Part shown: positions 49,293 to 55,211 of the stretch, piece after piece
How the letters are laid out: every line of letters begins with the position of its first letter
Position numbering within the stretch: the first letter of the stretch is position 1
Assembly: GCA_900766125.1 (NCBI GenBank)
Contig: CAAFUD010000261.1
Location: 1-55,211 of the forward strand
Direction: 5' to 3'
Length of the DNA stretch: 55,211 nt
DNA from: an uncultured Veillonella sp.
GTDB taxonomy: Bacteria; Bacillota; Negativicutes; Veillonellales; Veillonellaceae
Notes under the pieces: model-generated
What the model was told of the DNA's origin: nothing
Seen by the model: the letters and a program-made list of their open reading frames with translations, nothing else
The model's database searches: none
Position numbers and translations under genes: made by a program

Positions 49293-50642
49293 ATGAGGCC
49301 ACGTTCTCCTGAAGTAATTAAAAATTTACAAGAATTAGATCCTTCTAAATGGCTTGATAGCCCTTATTTACGTCAAGCTGATGAAGAATCATTACTAACG
49401 TTATTACAACGTAAACCAGAAGGATTTAAAACGCTTTTAAATAGCTCTTATTCATTCATACGAGATATTGTGTTACGTCGTGATATTTTAATTACTATAC
49501 TTAAAATTAGGCCTCATTATATTAAATTAATACCTGTTAAACACTTATCAGAACGATTGTTTACTATCGTCAATCAGGCTATTGAAAAAGATACTGACGA
49601 ATTAAGTAAAAAGCTATTAATTGATGCCTTATCTGTAGCCAAACAAGAACTATTAGATTATAAGGATGCTCAAACTATGGAAATAAAAGAAAATATATCT
49701 CCTTCCTCTTCAGATCAACAAGATATTAAAACACCATCAGATACAGGCGATGAAAGGATACCTAATCCTCCCCTTTCTCCATCTGCTGATGCAGAAAAGC
49801 CTGATGATGTACCTACTGAAGATGAAGTAAATAAAGAATCAACTGAAGAACCTAAAGAACTAATTAAAGAACCTGTTGATGAAATAGAAAGCGAAACAGA
49901 ATCTGTTTCAACTAAGGAAAGTAATGATGAGAATAACTCTACAGATAGCTCATCTCTTGACCCTATTATTCAAAAAGCTTTTATGGATGCTTCATTAGGT
50001 GATTTCACTAAGTCGTTAGAACAAAAGATTATTGCTATTGTTACTGATAATAATGTAAAAACCAATCAAGAAATTAAAGAGTTGGTTACACAACATATTA
50101 CGCAATTATCTAACAACCTAACAGCTCAACAACAAACATTAGAGTTACTTCAACAAACACTCAATGAACCTAGCAAAGCTTTAATTAATCGCTTTACTGA
50201 AGAAAGTGAAAAAGTATCTGTATGCATTAATGACATCCATACGATACTTGAAAATCAGTATAACGAGGCTAAAGCGTTATCAACTAATTTTTCTACATTA
50301 CTAGAAAAGCCAACGCAAGATTTTTATAATTCATTAGAAACACAAGTTATCAATAAAATGAATAGCTGCATTAATGATGAATCAGGTATGCAATTACAAG
50401 TAGAGGAAATTAAGAAAAAATCAATTGGATCTATAGAAAAATCAACGCAAGTCGTTGTAGATACAACTAATAATTTAATTGATGCGCTTACAACTAGATA
50501 TAATCAACAAAAAAAGATTATTGAAGAAGCCAATAATTTCTTTGATAAAAAAGGCTTGATTCAAAATATTACTATTATAGCTGTGTTTGTAAATTTATTG
50601 CTCTTGTTCTTTATCTTCGTTACACTATTAATAAGAGGATAA
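49293..50642 (+). CDS. Long coiled-coil protein with C-terminal membrane anchor
   Basis: A 449-residue protein. A helical N-terminal domain (1-130) and an acidic, Ser/Pro/Glu-rich linker (about 135-225) precede coiled coil (230-415) and a single C-terminal membrane helix (TIIAVFVNLLLLFFIFVTLLI). The layout resembles tail-anchored conjugation or partition accessory proteins, but no family is certain. It is translationally close to genes on both sides (1-2 base gaps). Confidence 0.7.
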   Translation: MRPRSPEVIKNLQELDPSKWLDSPYLRQADEESLLTLLQRKPEGFKTLLNSSYSFIRDIVLRRDILITILKIRPHYIKLIPVKHLSERLFTIVNQAIEKDTDELSKKLLIDALSVAKQELLDYKDAQTMEIKENISPSSSDQQDIKTPSDTGDERIPNPPLSPSADAEKPDDVPTEDEVNKESTEEPKELIKEPVDEIESETESVSTKESNDENNSTDSSSLDPIIQKAFMDASLGDFTKSLEQKIIAIVTDNNVKTNQEIKELVTQHITQLSNNLTAQQQTLELLQQTLNEPSKALINRFTEESEKVSVCINDIHTILENQYNEAKALSTNFSTLLEKPTQDFYNSLETQVINKMNSCINDESGMQLQVEEIKKKSIGSIEKSTQVVVDTTNNLIDALTTRYNQQKKIIEEANNFFDKKGLIQNITIIAVFVNLLLLFFIFVTLLIRG

Positions 50643-50644
50643 TT

Positions 50645-50998
50645 ATGGATGTTAAAAAATTATTAGAAACTAATCATTTTAACTTACGTTCTTCAGAATT
50701 ACAGCCTTATAGAGATACATACGCTGTATGTATGCCCTGTATTGAACGTGATGTAACTATGATAACTTCTTGCGGTGATCGTATTAGAGATAACTATACT
50801 GTTGCAGTCTATGTATTATCTCGTAACCCATCTTTATTATGGTGTTTCTCTATTCGGATACAAACGCATCCTTCTATTGTTCCGATTGTATCTCATGCAC
50901 TAGAAGCTACTGATAGCCTTACGTTAACTATTAAACGTGCAGCTAAGATAGCTAAAAATGAAGGACTTCGTAGAGAAGCACTTTGTTATTCGTTATAA
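50645..50998 (+). CDS. Unknown small protein
   Basis: A 117-residue soluble protein with several Cys (AVCMPCIERD, SCGD, LLWCF) and a basic C-terminal helix (LTIKRAAKIAKNEGLRREAL). No known motif. It is the last gene of the three-gene unit ending at the terminator at 51029. Confidence 0.6.
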   Translation: MDVKKLLETNHFNLRSSELQPYRDTYAVCMPCIERDVTMITSCGDRIRDNYTVAVYVLSRNPSLLWCFSIRIQTHPSIVPIVSHALEATDSLTLTIKRAAKIAKNEGLRREALCYSL

Positions 50999-51028
50999 GT
51001 TAATCTTAATCATATATTGTCATGTTCT

Positions 51029-51066
51029 ATAAGCGAGGCGTCCTAACGCTTCGCTTATATTTTTTA
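51029..51066 (+). terminator. Terminator before the partition genes
   Basis: ATAAGCGAGGCGT (51029-51041) pairs with ACGCTTCGCTTAT (51046-51058), with one G-T pair, followed by ATTTTTT. Confidence 0.88.
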
Positions 51067-51095
51067 TATATAAATATATTTATATATAAATATAT

Positions 51096-51124
51096 TTGAC
51101 AATTAATTATTTTATTGCTAGAAT
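51096..51124 (+). promoter_or_regulatory. Promoter of parA
   Basis: TTGACA (51096-51101), 17 bp, TAGAAT (51119-51124). The start would fall at about 51131, three bases before the conserved hairpin element, so the element forms the very 5' end of this transcript. Confidence 0.85.
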
Positions 51125-51133
51125 ATAGACAAT

Positions 51134-51152
51134 GAATATAAACCACTTTAGG
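51134..51152 (+). promoter_or_regulatory. Conserved leader hairpin element, copy 9 (before parA)
   Basis: GAATATAAACCACTTTAGGT: ACC pairs with GGT around ACTTTA. Here the ribosome site (AAGGAG) is separate and further downstream. Confidence 0.7.
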
Positions 51153-51175
51153 TACATAATTAAGGAGTTGTTATT

Positions 51176-51832
51176 ATGAAAATTATCGCCGTCGCAAGCA
51201 CTAAAGGTGGAGTTGGTAAATCAACCATTGCTATCAATCTAGCTACTACACTTAATCAATTAAATTACCAGGTAATTTTAGCAGATGCGGATGCTCAACA
51301 ATCATCCTTCTTATTTGCTGAAGATCGTAAAGAAACTGGCCTCCCTGTTATGAATGCCGTCTCTATCGAATCGCCAGAAGAATTGGATGATGTTATTCAA
51401 CATAACACATCTGATTACCTAATTATTGATTGTGGTGGCCGTGATACTGTTATGTTCCGTACAGCCCTCATTAAAGCTGATATTATTGTTATTCCTGTAA
51501 CTAGTGGACAGTTTGATTTCTGGGGTACTACGGATACACTTGATTTAATTCAAGAGGCTAATACATTTAGAGTACAATCTAACCAAAAAGAACCTCATGT
51601 AGTATGTGTACTGAACCAGGCTCGTACATTTACTAAAACCCATAAAGAAATTGAAGAAGGTCTAAATGAAATCGTTAGTGAATATAACGTTACTCGTGCT
51701 AATACAGTATTAGGCCAACGTGAGGACTATCGACGGGCAACACTTGAAGGTCAAGGCGTTACTGAATTTAAGCATAGTAGCAAAGCTGCTCATGAAATGC
51801 TTTCGTTTGTCAAAGAAATTGAAGCTATCTAA
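51176..51832 (+). CDS. parA: ParA partition ATPase
   Basis: A 218-residue deviant Walker ATPase: KGGVGKSTIAINLA at residues 10-23, LADADAQQSS, and YLIIDCGGRD. It is short and lacks an N-terminal helix-turn-helix, the type Ib pattern. ParA moves plasmid copies apart on the nucleoid together with its small partner downstream. The centromere is probably in the A/T-rich repeats at 51066-51095 (TATATAAATATAT copies) before its promoter. Confidence 0.95.
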   Translation: MKIIAVASTKGGVGKSTIAINLATTLNQLNYQVILADADAQQSSFLFAEDRKETGLPVMNAVSIESPEELDDVIQHNTSDYLIIDCGGRDTVMFRTALIKADIIVIPVTSGQFDFWGTTDTLDLIQEANTFRVQSNQKEPHVVCVLNQARTFTKTHKEIEEGLNEIVSEYNVTRANTVLGQREDYRRATLEGQGVTEFKHSSKAAHEMLSFVKEIEAI

Positions 51833-51858
51833 TCATTATTAATAAGGAGATCATTACA

Positions 51859-52110
51859 ATGGCACTTTCTAAAAAACCTATAAAAAAATCTGTAGATACA
51901 TTTATTAATGCAGGTGGTACAGCCCCTAAAAAAGAAAAAGAATCTAAAGAGTTTGAACGATTAGAATTACGTGTTCCGCCTGAAATTAAAGCAGGCATTA
52001 AAGTGTTCGCTGCCTTGAAAGACGAAAAAATGATTGATGTCGTTACAGAAGTTTTCTTAAAAGGCTGCGAAGCCTATCAACATATTGATGGATTCCCAAA
52101 AATTAAGTAA
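51859..52110 (+). CDS. Ribbon-helix-helix partition partner (ParG-like)
   Basis: An 83-residue protein with a flexible basic N-terminus (LSKKPIKKSVDTFIN), then RLELRVPPEIKAGIKVFAALKDEKMIDVVTEVFLKG, a ribbon-helix-helix fold. It follows parA by 26 bases behind AAGGAG. In type Ib systems such a protein binds the centromere and represses the operon. Confidence 0.85.
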   Translation: MALSKKPIKKSVDTFINAGGTAPKKEKESKEFERLELRVPPEIKAGIKVFAALKDEKMIDVVTEVFLKGCEAYQHIDGFPKIK

Positions 52111-52124
52111 ATTCTATAATGATG

Positions 52125-52152
52125 AAAGCCCTATACTACATAGGGCTTTTTC
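52125..52152 (+). terminator. Terminator after the partition genes
   Basis: AAAGCCCTA (52125-52133) pairs with TAGGGCTTT (52141-52149), followed by TT. Confidence 0.9.
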
Positions 52153-52269
52153 TATTTTAGAATATATAAAATAATAAAAATATTAATATATTTATTGTTT
52201 TATATATTAATATATGCTATAATACAAATATGATAGCTGATGTATATATACGTCAAATCTAATTTTATT

Positions 52270-52289
52270 GAATATAAACCCTTTGAGGT
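52270..52289 (+). promoter_or_regulatory. Conserved leader hairpin element, copy 10 (before LemA-like gene)
   Basis: GAATATAAACCCTTTGAGGT: ACC pairs with GGT. An extended -10 (TGCTATAAT, ending 52223) lies about 47 bases upstream. The gene has its own downstream ribosome site (AATAGGAG). Confidence 0.7.
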
Positions 52290-52321
52290 GATTTGTTAAT
52301 TGTGAATAGGAGTGTTGTATT

Positions 52322-52834
52322 ATGATTGATTGGATTTTAGATACTTTATGGAGCTATAAATGGATTTTATTAGTATTATTTATTCTTAATGAGTTCAGTC
52401 GAGTATGGATTACTTATAATAGAATACAAACATTTACACAAAAAATAGAGGAAGCTCGCTCTAATATTGCTGTTATTTTAAATCAAAAACTTGAAATTAT
52501 TAATCAATTTTCTGCTATTGTTAGTCAATATGACGGACATGAAAAGGGAATTCAATTAAAAATATCGAATGATTATACGAAAACAGCTAAGGATGCTACT
52601 AATGCATTGTCCTATATTCATGGTGTAGCTATGGCGTATCCTGAACTTAAATCTGATAGTAACTACAATATTTTTCTTGAAAATATCAGTAATAATGAAC
52701 ATTCGTTAACAGAACGTAGGGAAGCTTATAATACATTTGTTAAAGATTACAATACCTATATTACTCAATTACCAACTTGTTTCCTTGCTAAATTATTTGG
52801 ATACAATAAAGAAATTTATTTTAATAACAATTAA
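52322..52834 (+). CDS. LemA-like membrane protein
   Basis: A 170-residue protein with an N-terminal membrane helix (YKWILLVLFILNEF) followed by a helical bundle. ITYNRIQTFTQKIEEARSNIAVILNQKLEIINQF and the late YNTFVKDYNTYITQLP...LFGYNKEIYF follow the LemA pattern. LemA proteins are widespread with poorly known roles in the envelope. It precedes the leader and adhesin genes. Confidence 0.8.
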   Translation: MIDWILDTLWSYKWILLVLFILNEFSRVWITYNRIQTFTQKIEEARSNIAVILNQKLEIINQFSAIVSQYDGHEKGIQLKISNDYTKTAKDATNALSYIHGVAMAYPELKSDSNYNIFLENISNNEHSLTERREAYNTFVKDYNTYITQLPTCFLAKLFGYNKEIYFNNN

Positions 52835-52884
52835 TTCATTTTACGTTCATTTCATTCGTTATTTTCGTTTTTATTTGATATAAT

Positions 52885-52968
52885 AAGAACAGGATGAACG
52901 AATGAATATAAGCCCATGAGGCAATAAAAAAGGAAGTACATCCATATTGGGGTGTACTTCTTTTTTAT
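52885..52968 (+). ncRNA. Attenuator-like short leader RNA upstream of the adhesin gene
   Basis: An extended -10 (TGATATAAT, ending 52884) starts a short RNA. It carries the conserved element GAATATAAGCCCATGAGGC (52904-52922, copy 11, GCC with GGC) and then the terminator GAAGTACA/TGTACTTC (52933-52960) with a T run. No reading frame lies between. TTCATTCGTT (52852-52861) and AACGAATGAA (52897-52906) form a 10-bp inverted repeat across the promoter. The adhesin starts 115 bases later. The region 52969-53080 shows only A/T-rich sequence and the adhesin's AAGAAAGGA site. Confidence 0.65.
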
Positions 52969-53080
52969 TAATATGTAAAAAGAAAAATTATATATAGACC
53001 TTAGCTTTTGTTATGTATTAATAATGCAACTAATTATTCTTATGTTCATCCTTTTTTATGTATAAGAAAGGATATACTAT

Positions 53081-55211
53081 ATGAAGCACAAACGACTTTG
53101 GCTCACAGCAGCTGTTATGACAATGCTCGGTACAAATATGTCTTTTGCAGCCGTGCAAATTGGGGATAATTCTATTGCAGAAGGCAATCAAGCCATTTCT
53201 ACAGGTATTAATTCAATCGCTGTAGGTACGAATGCAGTGGCAACTGGAGATAATTTAACAGGCCCTGTAATTAAACAAAAATTAGCTGAAAATCAAGCTA
53301 AACTAGCAGAAATTGAACGACTTACTAAGCTAGTTAACGATGAAACAATTGATTTTAATCAAAAACACGCTATTTATAATCGTGTAGAAGCAGCTAAAAA
53401 GAAAATAGCTGAAAATAATGCATTGATTCAAAATACGTTACAACCAAATCTTGATACTGCTACCAATAACTACAATGCTTTTAAGCCTGAATATGATGAA
53501 ACCGTTCGTCAAATGAATGAACGATTATCTTATATCAATAAACTTAACTTTAGTTTACTTACAACAGATCCTAATGGCTTAGATACATTAGCTACAGAAC
53601 TTAAACAAAAATCTGAAGATGGATTTCCTGGTGTTAATAATGATTTGAATTTCTATAAAACGTATATTCAAAACTATATTAAAGCTAAAGGTGATTTAGA
53701 AAATATAAAAGCTGATAAAATTAGTAATAATTATAATGATAGTTTTATTAATAGTAATAATATCTCTGGAATTAATACAAATGGAACTACAATTAATAGT
53801 ATCTATTATTTATACAATCCATGGAAAAATTACCTAGGCCGAGTGTTTGTAAATGGTAATGAACTAAATATAGATGGATCAAGTATTAATCTTGAAGCAG
53901 TTGCTTCGATTGATGATACTAAATATAATGCATATCTTAATGAAATAAATAGTTTTGATTCTTTAAAATCAAATTTTGAAAATCTCCCATTGACTGGTGC
54001 GTTAACACAAGAAACTAAAGATAATTTATTAGAAACGGTTGCTGTGGCTAAAAAAAGAAGTTTCTCTCTTATTAATCTAAAACATGAACAATATCTTTAT
54101 GATTCTTTAAAAAATACTAATCCAACACAAGCACTAATTCATTTACAAAATAAACTTAGATTTGAATCAGATTATAATGATTCAAATACTAAATTGAATA
54201 ATTTATATCATTCAGAATTTTCTTGGGAACATTCTTATAATAAATGGTTTAATTCTAATGTGACCGATGTTGAAAACTCTAATACATTAACTGTAACTAC
54301 ATTGTCAGATCAATATAAGGCTGCCATAGCTGATAAACAGGCTAAACTTGATGATTTAAATGCCAAGGTACAAGCTGCTGATGATGCTATTAAAGCAAAA
54401 CAACGTGAAAATGCTCAATTACAACCGACACAACAAGAATTAGATGATGCCGCTGCAGCTGCACGTGTAAAGGCTAAACTTGATGCCGATCAAGCTGCAC
54501 TAGATGATGCAAAACGGACACTAGCACTTAATGACTTAAAAAATATTGGTACTAATGCTATTGCAGTAGGTAATAATAGTCTTGTTACTGGTAAAAATGC
54601 TATTGGTATTGGTACGAATGGTTTAATTACAGGCGAAGATGCTATCGGTATTGGTCGTGATAATACTATTAGTGGCGTAGGCTCTGTTACGATTGGTAGT
54701 AACAATTCTATCCAATCTAATAATGCCTTTGCTATTGGTAATAATATTAATATTCCAACTGGTATGAATAATGCTGTTGTCATTGGTAACAATAGTACAG
54801 CAAAATCACCTACTACCGTTGATGGCGTAACAGCCGATGCAACTGTATCTATTGGTTCTTCAGGTCATGAACGTCAATTAGTAAATGTATCTAAAGGTGA
54901 AGTATCCAATACATCCACTGATGCCATCAATGGCAGTCAACTTTATAAAGTACAATCAGAGGTTGATAAAAAAGCCAATAAGGATGCTTCCAATCTAACA
55001 GGTACAGATGTATCTAAATGGCAAGAAAAACTCGGTACAGGCACTGTAACGAATGGCAATACAGGATTAGTAACGGGCGATACTGTATACAAAGAAATAG
55101 CGAAAACAAATACAGCGCTCGATACTAAGGCCAATACAGGACTAGATAATATTACTGATGCAGGTAAAACTGTCATTCGTAATGTAGCTAAAGGCGCTGT
55201 CAAAGTAGTGA
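53081..55211 (+). CDS. Trimeric autotransporter adhesin, N-terminal part (continues at 1-1013)
   Basis: The ATG at 53081 follows AAGAAAGGA. A signal peptide ends near NMSFAA. Head repeats of the YadA type appear twice: SIAVGTNAVATGDN at about residues 45-58, and again AIAVGNNSLVTGKNAIGIGTNGLITGEDAIGIG from about 490. Between them lie more than 400 residues of mostly coiled-coil insertion (KQKLAENQAKLAEIERLTKLV; ADKQAKLDDLNAKVQAADDAIKAKQRENAQLQ). A neck motif SDAINGSQLY-like (TDAINGSQLYKVQ) follows near 620. The frame stays open to the end and joins base 1 when the 51-base overlap is removed. Likely role: coaggregation or biofilm adhesion spread by conjugation. Confidence 0.92.
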   Translation, partial: MKHKRLWLTAAVMTMLGTNMSFAAVQIGDNSIAEGNQAISTGINSIAVGTNAVATGDNLTGPVIKQKLAENQAKLAEIERLTKLVNDETIDFNQKHAIYNRVEAAKKKIAENNALIQNTLQPNLDTATNNYNAFKPEYDETVRQMNERLSYINKLNFSLLTTDPNGLDTLATELKQKSEDGFPGVNNDLNFYKTYIQNYIKAKGDLENIKADKISNNYNDSFINSNNISGINTNGTTINSIYYLYNPWKNYLGRVFVNGNELNIDGSSINLEAVASIDDTKYNAYLNEINSFDSLKSNFENLPLTGALTQETKDNLLETVAVAKKRSFSLINLKHEQYLYDSLKNTNPTQALIHLQNKLRFESDYNDSNTKLNNLYHSEFSWEHSYNKWFNSNVTDVENSNTLTVTTLSDQYKAAIADKQAKLDDLNAKVQAADDAIKAKQRENAQLQPTQQELDDAAAAARVKAKLDADQAALDDAKRTLALNDLKNIGTNAIAVGNNSLVTGKNAIGIGTNGLITGEDAIGIGRDNTISGVGSVTIGSNNSIQSNNAFAIGNNINIPTGMNNAVVIGNNSTAKSPTTVDGVTADATVSIGSSGHERQLVNVSKGEVSNTSTDAINGSQLYKVQSEVDKKANKDASNLTGTDVSKWQEKLGTGTVTNGNTGLVTGDTVYKEIAKTNTALDTKANTGLDNITDAGKTVIRNVAKGAVKVV
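54971..55090 (+). repeat. Adhesin stalk repeat, copy 1 (copy 2 at about 162-281)
   Basis: About 120 bases encoding KANKDASNLTGTDVSKWQEK and the following GTGTVTNGNTGLVTGDTVY recur at 162-281 with few changes. The two copies are separated by about 350 bases across the circular join. Confidence 0.88.
55161..55211. repeat. 51-base end overlap showing circularity
   Basis: Identical to bases 1-51 (CAGGTAAAACTGTCATTCGT and on). Removing it gives a circle of 55,160 bp and an unbroken adhesin frame. Confidence 0.95.

Noticed and set aside
1..55211. tRNA, rRNA or prophage structural genes
   Set aside because: None recognised by eye on either strand; the gene content is that of a conjugative plasmid.

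Overview
The window is one complete circular plasmid of about 55,160 bp, written out with a 51-base overlap: bases 55161-55211 repeat bases 1-51, and a single adhesin gene reads in frame across the join (53081 to 55160, then 1 to 1013). The sequence is AT-rich and the genes have strong Shine-Dalgarno sites. The surface proteins are diderm-Firmicute in type: a trimeric YadA-like autotransporter carries an SLH domain after its beta-barrel. Together these point to Veillonella or a close relative in the Negativicutes. The host is inferred from protein style, not from a marker gene.

Layout. 1142-8722 is a cargo and stability region: an unknown protein, a pair of related membrane proteins, a Fic protein with an altered catalytic His, a HipA/CtkA-like kinase cassette inserted at the start of a serine resolvase, a Lar-like zinc ribbon protein, a ToxN-like RNase with a folded leader, and a TOPRIM protein. 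8762-12592 is the replication and mobilization core: a MobA/MobL relaxase and a Rep_3 initiator on the minus strand, a candidate oriT, and an oriV with four 22-bp iterons and two perfect DnaA boxes. 12593-28350 is one long operon for an IncP/Trb-type conjugative type IV secretion system, driven by a near-consensus promoter over a palindromic operator. 28355-32032 holds a type III toxin-antitoxin locus with two 48-nt antitoxin RNA repeats, a Bsp6I-like restriction-modification pair, and a lipoprotein flanked by two copies of an undescribed attenuator-like RNA. 32070-32569 is a roughly 500-nt structured noncoding RNA of no class I can name. 32904-35646 encodes a UvrD-like helicase, an Xre regulator, a zinc protein and a PD-(D/E)XK-like protein. 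35760-38741 is a Cas12m-like (type V-M, formerly V-U1) CRISPR locus whose arrays are broken into mini-arrays separated by genes for very small membrane proteins. 38801-46920 has a lytic transglycosylase behind an attenuator, an ArdC-like antirestriction protein, topoisomerase III and several proteins of unknown role. 47010-48479 is an IscB nuclease with its omega RNA. 48542-52834 holds unknown genes, a ParA/ribbon-helix-helix partition pair and a LemA-like protein. The adhesin closes the circle.

How the parts work together. The plasmid has its own replication, partition, multimer resolution and transfer. It carries several addiction or defence modules (type III toxin-antitoxin, restriction-modification, HipA-like kinase, Fic) and anti-defence genes (ArdC-like, Lar-like), plus two different RNA-guided effectors (Cas12m-like and IscB). 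Five otherwise unrelated proteins end in a similar short basic tail, which I read as a possible signal for export through the plasmid's own type IV system. At least eleven leaders share a tiny hairpin, ATATAA-RCC-N(5-7)-GGY, whose base pairs covary between copies. It overlaps the ribosome-binding site in about half of them and precedes an intrinsic terminator in two, so it may be a plasmid-wide control element.
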